16,598 bases of DNA from Nanosynbacter sp. (GCA_015257665.1 JABZJS010000013.1:1-16598), one strand, 5' to 3'; positions 6,712 through 13,174 are shown, counted from the stretch's first letter. A program made the numbers and translations. The notes: generated by a model not told the origin, from the letters alone.

Positions 6712-7194
6712 ATGGAAGAACTCATAATCGAACAGGCAACCGCCGTCAGCCAGGCTGATGTGGCGGCAATTGCAGCACTGGGCGATGTGCTGTACCAAGC
6801 TGGAACAACCGCGCCAACTACTCCAACCACCTCTGATGCAGCGGCGATGGACGCTTTGCGTCAGGCTCTTGAAGCGGTGATTGCTGCTGAGAATCAAGTT
6901 TTACTCCTGGCTCGTCTTGATGGCAAGGTGGTGGGCATGGCAACGCTCGCGCTGCTGGTAGGGCCAATCGCTGGGCGCAAGATCTACCTCGATGATTTTG
7001 TGACCGACCTATCGGTGCAGGGCAAGGGAGTCGGCTCGCGGCTGTGGGATGCGATGCTAAGCTGGGGTCAGCAACATGGTGCGACCAAGCTCACCTTCAC
7101 CTCCAACCCTAAGCGCCAGGCAGCCCATCGCTTTTATCTCCACAAGGGTGCAACGATCTATAACACGACAGTGTTTGAGAAGACAATTGAATAG
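6712..7194 (+). CDS. GNAT-family N-acetyltransferase
   Basis: 160 residues, single GNAT domain. The acetyl-CoA binding motif A is plain: D-D-F-V-T-D-L-S-V-Q-G-K-G-V-G-S-R-L (94-111), with Gln103-x-x-Gly106-x-Gly108 making the pyrophosphate loop. It is followed by A-A-H-R-F-Y (137-142) and the final strand typical of the fold. It transfers an acetyl group from acetyl-CoA to an amine; the acceptor (protein, antibiotic, polyamine) cannot be told from sequence. An Ala/Thr/Pro-rich insert (about 30-45) precedes the core. The gene is divergent from pta, sharing a 20-bp spacer, which suggests linked or competing expression of an acetyl-CoA maker/consumer and an acetyl-CoA user. No Shine-Dalgarno; probably leaderless. 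Confidence 0.85.
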   Translation: MEELIIEQATAVSQADVAAIAALGDVLYQAGTTAPTTPTTSDAAAMDALRQALEAVIAAENQVLLLARLDGKVVGMATLALLVGPIAGRKIYLDDFVTDLSVQGKGVGSRLWDAMLSWGQQHGATKLTFTSNPKRQAAHRFYLHKGATIYNTTVFEKTIE

Positions 7195-7381
7195 TATAGG
7201 CTGAGCTGTAAAGCTTCACCTTCTCTTGCACCAATTTGCTTTCAACGAATGGAGTATGATAGCCGTTAATTCCATCAGCTCTAAAAGGCTAAATCTAGGG
7301 CATTTTGTAGTACGTCAGAGGAGGTGGGGAGGAGGATGCGATATTATTCAATCATCGAGATGCCCCCTGTTTTATTGCTAA

Positions 7382-7404
7382 TATAATGCGTCGCTTGCTG
7401 CGAC
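7382..7404 (+). promoter_or_regulatory. -10 element with immediate 5' hairpin
   Basis: TATAAT at 7382-7387 is followed by a perfect 5-bp stem, GTCGC (7390-7394) and GCGAC (7400-7404) around a 5-base loop. This places a hairpin near the extreme 5' end of the predicted transcript of the gene at 7420. No clear -35. Confidence 0.4.
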
Positions 7405-7419
7405 AGAAAAGACAGATGA

Positions 7420-8016
7420 ATGACACGAACTCAAGCCCAAGAAGCATTCTCCACCTTATATAGCACTCCGCGCGAACGAGTGACTACGGCAGACCAAGCG
7501 GCTGCAGTGGTGCAGCTAAGCCAGATTGCTTTGCATATGATGACGAAATTTGCCGATAAGGTTGATGTGTATGGCTACCGAATGGACAATGCCGCGCCAG
7601 CAAAAGAAGCTGATTCACCTCTGTTTCCGAACCAAAGCCGTGCCATCCTCAGGCTCATGGCACCATATCATGATGGCTCAAATCTGCTAGTCGATATTGA
7701 GACGGCGACATTTTGGCGCGAGCCAGTGCAGCCAAACGCAAGCGATAATGCGATTGCTGCCACAGCGCATGAAGTTAGCTTGGTGAGTGACTCAGAGCAG
7801 CTGCGCTACCGTATTGTCACAGAGGGCAGCCACCAGCGGGTGGTGCGCTCGCTGATCGGCCTGGCGCATAGTGGCCAGCCTGCCACACGCACGATTGGTG
7901 AGAGCCAACGGATCGGCCGAGGCGACCAAGTGGTCAGTGAGGCAGAAGTGCAGCGGCTTTGGGAGGTTCTGAATGGGGTGGAATCGTTTGACGCGCCTGA
8001 TGACGAATCGAAGTAA
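7420..8016 (+). CDS. Orphan protein of unknown function, 198 residues
   Basis: I do not recognise a family. The protein is soluble in appearance, with no signal peptide or membrane helix. An Ala/Gln-rich helical N-terminus (about 1-45) leads to a mixed region with strand-like hydrophobic runs (A-I-L-R-L-M, L-L-V-D-I-E, V-S-L-V) and a C-terminal acidic stretch with V-S-E-A-E-V-Q-R-L-W-E-V-L (176-188). It has its own -10 box but only a weak ribosome site, and a bidirectional terminator lies downstream. Codon use and base composition look like the neighbouring real genes, and the other frames across it are shorter, which supports coding. The stop TAA is followed at once by a 12-bp palindrome, TTGAAGCTTCAA (8019-8030). 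Confidence 0.65.
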   Translation: MTRTQAQEAFSTLYSTPRERVTTADQAAAVVQLSQIALHMMTKFADKVDVYGYRMDNAAPAKEADSPLFPNQSRAILRLMAPYHDGSNLLVDIETATFWREPVQPNASDNAIAATAHEVSLVSDSEQLRYRIVTEGSHQRVVRSLIGLAHSGQPATRTIGESQRIGRGDQVVSEAEVQRLWEVLNGVESFDAPDDESK

Positions 8017-8237
8017 TTTTGAAGCTTCAAGGTTTCGCTTTCTTAGCCTCAACCGCCCTTCTACCTCTTCAGGCAGGCAGAATTAAGAACTGATTGCAAA
8101 CTAGTATTTGTTTTGATGCTGGGTCGCTCTTGGGGGTATTGTCAATCCTTAGCTCTAAGAGAAAGGAATGATAAAACCTGTGAAATTACCGAGGAGGACT
8201 TTGAGGTTCAACTAAGGTCGACGTTCTTCTGAAAAGT

Positions 8238-8264
8238 AAAAACCAGCCATCATGACTGGTTTTT
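8238..8264. terminator. Bidirectional rho-independent terminator
   Basis: AAAAACCAG (8238-8246) pairs with CTGGTTTTT (8256-8264) around a 9-base loop. The A-run on one side and T-run on the other give U-tracts in both directions. It sits between the converging gene ends at 8016 (plus) and 8312 (minus) and would stop both. The rest of 8017-8311 holds no gene I can support. Confidence 0.85.
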
Positions 8265-8311
8265 CTCTGTCTGAGTAAGTGTTTCTCTCAGATATTCTTG
8301 CTTATCCTTTC

Positions 8312-9094
8312 CTAGCGGCAGAACTGCATGGCAATGTAATATTGGTCGCCTTTTTGCGTCAGGCCAATGCCAGCTTTGTCGTAATCGCCCGAGAACATAA
8401 TCTTGTTGTGTGGCGGGGAATTGATCCATACATCCGTGGCTTGTTGCTCATTGTACGAGATCGGCACGAGCTCGAGAATCTCACCACTGGCGCGGCAGGT
8501 ATAATTTTGCTTGAGGCGATCTGTCCCGCCCTCGTGACTGAGTTGATTGATCTGCGCATTGTAGGCCGACTGGGCGCGCGAGCTGGTATCGATCTGCTCG
8601 ATACGCTGCACTGTGCCGAGCGAACGGGCTGCCCGCTCCTTGTTGACCGTCGCAAAGACGCGGTCGACAAACTCCGGCGATGGCGTGTTGGAGTTGGAGT
8701 TTGACTTATTGTTCGATGGGTTGCTCTTTTGAGCGTTGTTATTTGAGCGCGTATTCGAACCAGACGAAGCGCCATTGGTTGCGGCTGGCTTTTGCTCAGC
8801 TGCTGGCGTTGGCGTTGGTGTCTCACTGGGCTTCGACGCTGGCTTGATAGCCTTGGGAGAAGCGTTAGAAGCGATGATTATTTTGATAGCTTGGTTGCGC
8901 TGTGCGAGTGTTTGGGCAGATGGCTGGTCGGACGGCGCTAATGCCTTGGCCATATGTCCACCGGTTGTTGCACTTGTTGTATTGTATGCAGGCGCTGACG
9001 AACCACTCTTTGGCTGGGCTGCTACGATGACGCCCGCGCCTGCGAAGACGATCATTGTACCAGCTATGCCATACACGAGTCTCTTCATACTCAT
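8312..9094 (-). CDS. Secreted or membrane-anchored CAP-domain (SCP/PR-1) protein
   Basis: 260 residues. The N-terminus has basic residues then a hydrophobic run (about 6-26, ending V-I-V-A-A), a signal peptide or anchor. A long low-complexity linker (about 28-138) is rich in Ser, Asn, Pro, Thr and Ala. The C-terminal CAP domain (about 140-260) shows V-N-K-E-R, L-S-H-E-G (His187), S-G-E-I (Glu205), I-N-S-P-P-H-N (His229) and A-G-I-G-L (241-245), the conserved His/Glu and closing pattern of the family. Only Cys200 and Cys259 occur in the domain, a possible disulfide outside the membrane. Bacterial CAP proteins of this sort are exported, with unclear roles (lipid or peptidoglycan binding, host contact). 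ATG 9088 is an alternative start two codons in. A convergent terminator closes the gene. Confidence 0.87.
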   Translation of the reverse strand: MSMKRLVYGIAGTMIVFAGAGVIVAAQPKSGSSAPAYNTTSATTGGHMAKALAPSDQPSAQTLAQRNQAIKIIIASNASPKAIKPASKPSETPTPTPAAEQKPAATNGASSGSNTRSNNNAQKSNPSNNKSNSNSNTPSPEFVDRVFATVNKERAARSLGTVQRIEQIDTSSRAQSAYNAQINQLSHEGGTDRLKQNYTCRASGEILELVPISYNEQQATDVWINSPPHNKIMFSGDYDKAGIGLTQKGDQYYIAMQFCR

Positions 9095-9106
9095 ACTACC
9101 CAGCGT

Positions 9107-9112
9107 AGCATA
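9107..9112 (-). promoter_or_regulatory. Possible -10 element of the CAP-protein gene
   Basis: TATGCT on the minus strand lies 12 bases before ATG 9094. It would give a leader of about six bases. No -35 was identified and the ribosome site is weak (GGGTAG). Confidence 0.3.
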
Positions 9113-9233
9113 GATATGACAGGATGTGAAATAAGATTTGTGAAAAACTGGCTTGCAACAGAGGCAAAAATCGTGAAAAATAATACGAAAAATAGCGCCA
9201 AAGCGCCAATATATTATGGATAAACAAGGTTAG

Positions 9234-9278
9234 CTCACCACTCACCGGAATGCAGTGCACTCGACGGTGAGTGGTGAG
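9234..9278. repeat. Perfect 14-bp inverted repeat, terminator or operator
   Basis: CTCACCACTCACCG (9234-9247) and CGGTGAGTGGTGAG (9265-9278) pair perfectly around a 17-base loop that itself contains the palindrome TGCAGTGCA. It lies just past the 3' end of the minus-strand membrane-protein gene, so a terminator for that gene is the simplest reading. The bases following on the minus strand are only weakly U-rich. A protein-binding palindrome upstream of the CAP gene is the alternative. Confidence 0.7.
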
Positions 9279-9285
9279 GGTGGAC

Positions 9286-9648
9286 TTATGGGGATACGAA
9301 TGTGATGACTATCTCTTCACCTTCTTTCAATTGACCGAGGTCTGCTATTGCCTCGTTGATGCTGTTATTCATCTTTCTGAGGTTTTGTATGGTGCGTAGT
9401 ATAGCGAATAAAACAAGTGCTACAGCCAGGCTGCATGCATATACAATTCGCCATGAGATGCTGAAATGTGTCTCAGCCGCGATAATTTTGTCAGAAACAA
9501 AGACAATATTTGCGGCATTTACTATACACCAGAGACTGAGTGAGATTACGCTACCCCAGTGATGCTGTCTAATATACTTAGGTAAGTACACTAGTGCGAC
9601 ACTAAAGGCGGTCGCCGATATAACAATCGCGAAGATATTGAGAGCCAT
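9286..9648 (-). CDS. Small membrane protein, three predicted spans
   Basis: 120 residues, no family recognised. Hydrophobic segments lie at about 3-22, 33-53 and 67-88, followed by a charged C-terminal tail (89-120) that looks helical (T-I-Q-N-L-R-K-M-N-N-S) and ends in the strand-like E-E-I-V-I-T-F-V-S-P. The start is well supported: AGGAGG on the minus strand lies six to seven bases before the ATG at 9648, and a good promoter (TTGACG, 17-base spacer, TATATA) lies further upstream. The base composition is lower in GC than in the flanking genes. No partner gene is adjacent in the same direction, so it appears to be a single-gene unit. Confidence 0.7.
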   Translation of the reverse strand: MALNIFAIVISATAFSVALVYLPKYIRQHHWGSVISLSLWCIVNAANIVFVSDKIIAAETHFSISWRIVYACSLAVALVLFAILRTIQNLRKMNNSINEAIADLGQLKEGEEIVITFVSP

Positions 9649-9670
9649 TGTAGCCTCCTAGAAAAGTCCG

Positions 9671-9696
9671 AACCCTTTGCGGGATTGCAAAAGGTT
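9671..9696 (-). promoter_or_regulatory. Hairpin in the leader of the small membrane-protein gene
   Basis: AACCCTTTGC (9671-9680) and GCAAAAGGTT (9687-9696) form nine of ten pairs around a six-base loop. The predicted transcription start of the minus-strand gene is near 9694, so most of the stem lies at the 5' end of the message, just ahead of its Shine-Dalgarno. It could stabilise the message or control ribosome access. Confidence 0.45.
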
Positions 9697-9700
9697 AATA

Positions 9701-9729
9701 TATATATCAATATATGAGCGGCTCGTCAA
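9701..9729 (-). promoter_or_regulatory. Sigma-70-type promoter of the small membrane-protein gene
   Basis: On the minus strand, TTGACG (9729 to 9724), a 17-base spacer and TATATA (9706 to 9701). Both boxes are one or two bases from consensus and the spacing is ideal. Confidence 0.6.
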
Positions 9730-9822
9730 GACGCTCACTCTGGGTCATCATGCATTGACAATTTGCGCCATGAAAATAGTACGTGCGAGTGGCCTCAGCG
9801 TGCTACTTCCTACTCGATAGCG

Positions 9823-9828
9823 TATACT
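9823..9828 (+). promoter_or_regulatory. -10 element of the NDT-like gene, predicted leaderless
   Basis: TATACT is separated from ATG 9836 by seven bases, so transcription would start at or one base before the start codon. No Shine-Dalgarno and no clear -35. Confidence 0.5.
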
Positions 9829-9835
9829 ATGATGT

Positions 9836-10288
9836 ATGAACTCCAGTCCACCAGCCACTCCGCCCGCCGTTTTTTGCTCCTATGCCTTTACCGGTGAGGA
9901 CGAAGCAGTGGTGCGCGCTCGGATGCGCACAGTGGTGGCAGCGCTCAGGCAGGCGGGCTGCGCGGTGTATTGCAATCTTTTCGACCCAGCATGGCCTAGC
10001 TACCATACGCCAGGTGAGTTCATCCGTCGTGCGCTGAGCGTGTTACCCCAGTACGATATGGTACTCGTGGTTCAAGCGTCGCCGCGGCGCAGCGAGGGGA
10101 TGCTCATGGAGGTAGGGGCGGCGCTAGCGCTGGGCAAGCCAATCGCCCTGGCGCAGCACTACAGCGTGGGCCAGCAGAGCTACCTGAGCGACCAACTCAT
10201 CGCCACGCGGACGGAGGTGTGGCGCAGCGAGACAGAGCTGCCAGCGGTGGTGCAGCAGCTGGTGAGTAATGATAGTGAGGTATACTAA
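9836..10288 (+). CDS. Nucleoside 2-deoxyribosyltransferase-like / deoxynucleotide N-hydrolase-like protein
   Basis: 150 residues. The layout fits the NDT/DNPH1 (Rcl) fold: a first strand with V-F-C-S-Y-A-F-T-G (12-20), a helix rich in Arg (22-39), G-C-A-V-Y (41-45), a loop, then Y-D-M-V-L-V-V-Q (73-80, Asp74) and M-E-V-G-A-A-L-A-L-G-K-P-I (91-103). Glu92 is in the position of the catalytic Glu that attacks the sugar C1. Such enzymes cleave or transfer the base of 2'-deoxynucleosides or their 5'-monophosphates. The sequence is distant, so a related role in the wider SLOG/TIR-like group of Rossmannoid domains remains possible. It is a second NDT-like gene in the window, the other being fused to a MazG-like domain at 3920. 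The rplU -35 begins three bases after its stop. Confidence 0.65.
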   Translation: MNSSPPATPPAVFCSYAFTGEDEAVVRARMRTVVAALRQAGCAVYCNLFDPAWPSYHTPGEFIRRALSVLPQYDMVLVVQASPRRSEGMLMEVGAALALGKPIALAQHYSVGQQSYLSDQLIATRTEVWRSETELPAVVQQLVSNDSEVY

Positions 10289-10290
10289 CT

Positions 10291-10319
10291 TTGACATCCG
10301 CCGCCGTCTCTGCTACAAT
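10291..10319 (+). promoter_or_regulatory. Strong extended -10 promoter of rplU
   Basis: Perfect TTGACA (10291-10296), a 17-base spacer, and TACAAT (10314-10319) preceded by TGC, an extended -10. Transcription should start near 10326, leaving a 27-base leader with AAGGA (10343-10347) five bases before the ATG. Confidence 0.85.
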
Positions 10320-10352
10320 CAGTCGGAAGTATTAATAATTATAAGGAATCAG

Positions 10353-10658
10353 ATGAAAGCAGTCATTCAGCTTGGCGGCAAGCAGTATCTCGTCGCCGAA
10401 AAAGAGACCCTCCTGGTGGACCGCCTCCCGGACGGCACAAAAGCGCTCGAAGCCGATGCACTCCTGACCATCGATGGCGAGACGACCACTGTTGGTACGC
10501 CGCACGTTGCAGGCGTCAAGGTCAAGGCCGAGGTCGTAGAAGCGCTTGTTAAGGGCGACAAAATCCGCGTCATTCGCTACAAAGCCAAGAAGCGCGTCCA
10601 CAAAGAGCGTGGCCACCGCCAGCAATACAGCCGCATTATGATTACATCGATCAAATAG
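10353..10658 (+). CDS. rplU: 50S ribosomal protein bL21
   Basis: 101 residues, normal length for bL21, a 23S rRNA-binding protein of the large subunit. Starts M-K-A-V-I-Q-L-G-G-K-Q-Y and has the diagnostic basic tail K-A-K-K-R-V-H-K-E-R-G-H-R-Q near 77-90. ATG 10353 is chosen over an in-frame start at 10269 because the latter lies before the promoter and overlaps the upstream gene. AAGGA stands five bases before 10353. It is transcribed alone: a strong promoter ahead and a strong terminator directly behind. The common neighbour rpmA (bL27) does not follow. Confidence 0.97.
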   Translation: MKAVIQLGGKQYLVAEKETLLVDRLPDGTKALEADALLTIDGETTTVGTPHVAGVKVKAEVVEALVKGDKIRVIRYKAKKRVHKERGHRQQYSRIMITSIK

Positions 10659-10681
10659 CTGCAGTGTATATGTAACACTAC

Positions 10682-10709
10682 AAAACCACCCATGTGATGG
10701 GTGGTTTTT
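10682..10709 (+). terminator. Rho-independent terminator of rplU
   Basis: AAAACCACCCAT (10682-10693) pairs fully with ATGGGTGGTTTT (10697-10708) around a three-base loop, ending in a run of five T. A strong stem 23 bases after the rplU stop. Confidence 0.93.
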
Positions 10710-10742
10710 GGCGTAGCAAAGGCCTGTTCTTGGTTTGATCGA

Positions 10743-10802
10743 TTGACTTTCAGAGAGAGAGAGAGAGCATTATAGGTGTCATAGTATATAACACAACAGA
10801 GG
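10743..10802 (+). promoter_or_regulatory. Candidate promoter containing an (AG)8 tract
   Basis: TTGACT (10743-10748) is followed by eight AG units (10752-10767) and then TATAGG (10771-10776), a spacing of 22 bases, longer than the usual 16-18. AGAGG at 10798-10802 is the Shine-Dalgarno, six bases before ATG 10809. Loss of two or three AG units would bring the boxes to normal spacing. Another -10 candidate, TATAAC, lies at 10787-10792. Confidence 0.4.
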
Positions 10803-10808
10803 TATACC

Positions 10809-11402
10809 ATGGCACACGAGCAGCCCGGAACAAACAATCAAGAGAAAATCGCTACAGTAGGGCAGTTTGCTGAGCGGCTCTCCAAGGAGGAGAAGGCACA
10901 GGCAGCGGCAGATTTTGACGACTTAGTGCAGGAGACGCTGCTGCAATTTGCTGGTGAAGCGAATACATACGATCACACGGTTCTCACTGACCGCGTGAAG
11001 TCGAGTGTCTTGCTGTATGCAACCCAGGGTGAGCGAACGGTCACGATCCTGACCGAATCGGCAACACTAGATGATGGCACACAAGACCGAATGATTAGTC
11101 TTAGGGAGCGGGGTGGCGACAGTTTTCGCTATCATCTTGAGGATGGTGTGGTGCGGCGATTTGATACACCGCAGGGGAGCGAATCTCAGCGTAAAATACC
11201 AAAAGAATTGACCATTGGTAGGAATCTGCCACCAGAGGAAGCATACGAGCGCACGCTTGCAACGGTAGATCATCTCAAGAACGAACTAGCAAACCAGAAA
11301 CTCGAGCGCCAAATGGGCATCAACGACCAACCAGTCGACACGCATGAGGTAGCCCAGCTACGCGAACTGATCGCCACAGCAGAGTACAGGGAGCTATATT
11401 AG
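10809..11402 (+). CDS. Orphan protein of unknown function, 197 residues
   Basis: No family recognised. The protein is highly charged and probably cytoplasmic. A helical N-terminal part (about 12-55, with L-S-K-E-E-K and D-F-D-D-L-V-Q-E-T-L-L) is followed by alternating strand-like runs (V-L-L-Y-A, T-V-T-I-L-T, M-I-S-L-R, F-R-Y-H-L). The C-terminal half is helical and Glu/Arg/Leu-rich (about 143-197) and could form a coiled coil. The start is supported by AGAGG six bases upstream, the same ACAGAGG pattern seen before the genes at 3320 and 11518. It stands alone between the rplU terminator and the next orphan, 115 bases downstream and on the same strand. Confidence 0.7.
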   Translation: MAHEQPGTNNQEKIATVGQFAERLSKEEKAQAAADFDDLVQETLLQFAGEANTYDHTVLTDRVKSSVLLYATQGERTVTILTESATLDDGTQDRMISLRERGGDSFRYHLEDGVVRRFDTPQGSESQRKIPKELTIGRNLPPEEAYERTLATVDHLKNELANQKLERQMGINDQPVDTHEVAQLRELIATAEYRELY

Positions 11403-11451
11403 AATTATTCTGAATATGGTATAAAATTGTTCATTTGTTCACCTCTGTTAT

Positions 11452-11481
11452 TTGCCTTGGGCTATGCTTGTATAGTATGCT
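11452..11481 (+). promoter_or_regulatory. Possible promoter of the 257-residue orphan
   Basis: TTGCCT (11452-11457), an 18-base spacer and TATGCT (11476-11481). An overlapping TATAGT lies at 11471-11476. AGAGGG follows shortly before ATG 11518 as the ribosome site. Confidence 0.35.
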
Positions 11482-11517
11482 AAAAGAGAAGTATATCTAA
11501 CACACAGAGGGAACAAC

Positions 11518-12291
11518 ATGACATACAACACACCACCCCGCGCGGGCGATGCTTTGCGTCGCACGCCATATACAGCCAATACTGACGCTGAGTGTGCACC
11601 GCCAGGCCAGCACGAGCAGCCGGGCTTATTGGCTGAGCAGCTCACCGCAGTCGTCCAGGATGCTATTACCACTCAGTACAGAAGTGCGCGCCGACGTGGT
11701 GCGGCTGACCGGCAGCGCTACGACGGTGGTGAGGTGCGCAGTGTATACTTTGGCCATGAGACTAATGATGGGCAGCGCCTCACCCTGGGCGCTTGGGCTG
11801 CTTTGGATAAAGATGGCCGGGTGCACGACCCGCATATTGTTATCTATGAGGTGGATAAATACGGCGCGTATGCTGGCGCAGTGCGGTCGTACTACCTCGA
11901 CACGTCTGACCATAGCGGTGTATCGCTGGCTGAGCCACAGGTATTTTGCTATGAGTATGATTATACCAAGCTGGATGATGCCTTTATATCACAAGATGAG
12001 GTGCAGCCAGCAGAGGTGGATGACCAAGAGATGGCTGATGTATATGCGCTGCTCCAGCGAGCAACAATCCAATCGCCAGACTATTACACCCACCAAGAAC
12101 TCGACAAAGTAGATCGTATGTTGCGGCCCGAGCGTTGGCCGCTAACAGCTGTGGATGTGGTAGGGCAGATGAGTCAGCGTGCGCTGCAGCTGGCTGGGTC
12201 ATGCTTAGCACTGCTTAGCAAAGGCCAGCGCATACCCCTCGCTTCGCACATGAGTGAGCTGGTGCGCGGCGGCGCGAGTAATGATGCGTGA
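11518..12291 (+). CDS. Orphan protein of unknown function, 257 residues
   Basis: No family recognised. No signal peptide or membrane helix. A polar N-terminus (1-35) is followed by a helix (36-65), then a likely beta-rich core: S-V-Y-F-G-H-E, L-T-L-G-A-W-A-A-L, I-V-I-Y-E-V, V-F-C-Y-E-Y-D-Y. An acidic helical section follows (about 160-200, with D-Q-E-M-A-D-V-Y-A-L-L). The layout of helix, strands, acidic C-terminal helices is reminiscent of the orphans at 7420 and 10809, though I cannot show homology by eye. AGAGGG precedes the ATG at good spacing. The last 29 codons (12205-12291) lie opposite the 3' end of prmC, so that part of the sequence is constrained on both strands. Confidence 0.7.
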   Translation: MTYNTPPRAGDALRRTPYTANTDAECAPPGQHEQPGLLAEQLTAVVQDAITTQYRSARRRGAADRQRYDGGEVRSVYFGHETNDGQRLTLGAWAALDKDGRVHDPHIVIYEVDKYGAYAGAVRSYYLDTSDHSGVSLAEPQVFCYEYDYTKLDDAFISQDEVQPAEVDDQEMADVYALLQRATIQSPDYYTHQELDKVDRMLRPERWPLTAVDVVGQMSQRALQLAGSCLALLSKGQRIPLASHMSELVRGGASNDA

Positions 12292-13044
12292 GTGCTGGCA
12301 GGGGTCGGCCTCGAGGATGAGTAGGCCGCTGGGCGCGAGCCATTGCTCCGTCTGGGCAAGGAGGGTAGAAATGAATGCCAGCCCATCATCCTCAGCAAAG
12401 AGTGCCAGGGCTGGCTCGTGTGCTGTCTCGCGGTCGTCGCGCTGCCAGGCGGGATTAACGTAGGGGAGATTGGCAAGAATGACATCATAGCGCTGCTGCG
12501 CTGCTGCTAGGAGGTCACTCTGAATAAAATGAACAGAGGTAGTGCCATGCTGCTTGCTATTGTGCCGAGCGATGGCGAGAGCTTCAAGGTTTACGTCGTA
12601 TGCATCAACTTGGCACTGTGAGAGCTCGAGCTGTGCTGTGATGGCGAGAATGCCGCTGCCAGTGCCAACATCGGCTATGGTATGCTGGGTGGGCTGGATG
12701 AGCTGCAGCAGGAGGGCAATCATCTGCTCTGTCTCGGGCCGAGGCACCAGCACCGCAGGCGAAACGACGAAATCGCGCCCATAGAATTCCTTGTGCCCCA
12801 CCAGGTAGGCCAGTGGCTCATGCCGAAGGCGGCGGGTAAGGAGCTGCTCCGCCTGCATGTGTTGCTCGTGCAGGAGTGTGCTATCGCCGTGGGCGTGCAG
12901 CCAGTGCCGAGGCTGCTGCAGCACATGGCTTAGCAGCAGCTCACTATCGAGCCGGCCGCTGGTAATACCAGCTGTCCGTAGCTGGGCAGCCGCCGCAGCC
13001 AGCCACGTATCGACAGAGGTAGGTGAAGAGGGTGAGTGACGCAT
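12205..13044 (-). CDS. prmC: Peptide chain release factor N5-glutamine methyltransferase PrmC (HemK)
   Basis: Methylates the Gln of the GGQ motif in release factors RF1 and RF2 with S-adenosylmethionine, aiding termination. From the start chosen here (279 residues, the usual size) the N-terminal helical domain is followed by L-V-P-R-P-E-T-E (99-106), the SAM motif D-V-G-T-G-S-G-I (125-132) and the active-site A-N-L-P-Y-V (191-196). This is the N-(P/L)-P-Y motif that binds the Gln side chain; Leu in place of Pro is common. A longer frame to 13098 exists, but TATAAT lies six bases before ATG 13044, which would place that extension upstream of transcription. The message is then leaderless. The 3' end overlaps the converging orphan gene by 87 bp. 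Confidence 0.93.
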   Translation of the reverse strand: MRHSPSSPTSVDTWLAAAAAQLRTAGITSGRLDSELLLSHVLQQPRHWLHAHGDSTLLHEQHMQAEQLLTRRLRHEPLAYLVGHKEFYGRDFVVSPAVLVPRPETEQMIALLLQLIQPTQHTIADVGTGSGILAITAQLELSQCQVDAYDVNLEALAIARHNSKQHGTTSVHFIQSDLLAAAQQRYDVILANLPYVNPAWQRDDRETAHEPALALFAEDDGLAFISTLLAQTEQWLAPSGLLILEADPCQHSRIITRAAAHQLTHVRSEGYALAFAKQC

Positions 13045-13050
13045 TAATGC

Positions 13051-13056
13051 ATTATA
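13051..13056 (-). promoter_or_regulatory. -10 element of prmC, predicted leaderless
   Basis: TATAAT on the minus strand is six bases from ATG 13044, so transcription should begin on the start codon. An overlapping TACAAT preceded by TGC lies just upstream. No clear -35. Confidence 0.55.
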
Positions 13057-13102
13057 TTGTAGCATAGTGGGTGACATACACAGCGGCAACTGATCCACCG
13101 AT

Positions 13103-13131
13103 TTGCAATTAGCACAAAGCAGTATTACAAT
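13103..13131 (+). promoter_or_regulatory. Promoter of the lipoprotein gene
   Basis: TTGCAA (13103-13108), a 17-base spacer and TACAAT (13126-13131). Start near 13138 gives a leader of about 37 bases with AAGGAG at 13163-13168, six bases before ATG 13175. Confidence 0.65.
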
Positions 13132-13174
13132 ACATAATCACTACGACATACTAATAACGGAGAAGGAGCGGCCT

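Noticed and set aside
8279..8704. Open frame on the plus strand across the CAP-protein gene
   Set aside because: It is antisense to a well-supported CAP domain and overlaps the terminator side; no start signal of its own.
10269..10352. 28-codon N-terminal extension of bL21
   Set aside because: It would begin upstream of the consensus promoter and inside the preceding gene; ATG 10353 gives the normal bL21 start.
10659..10808. Missing rpmA after rplU as evidence that the genome lacks bL27
   Set aside because: Only this window is visible; rpmA may be elsewhere in the genome.
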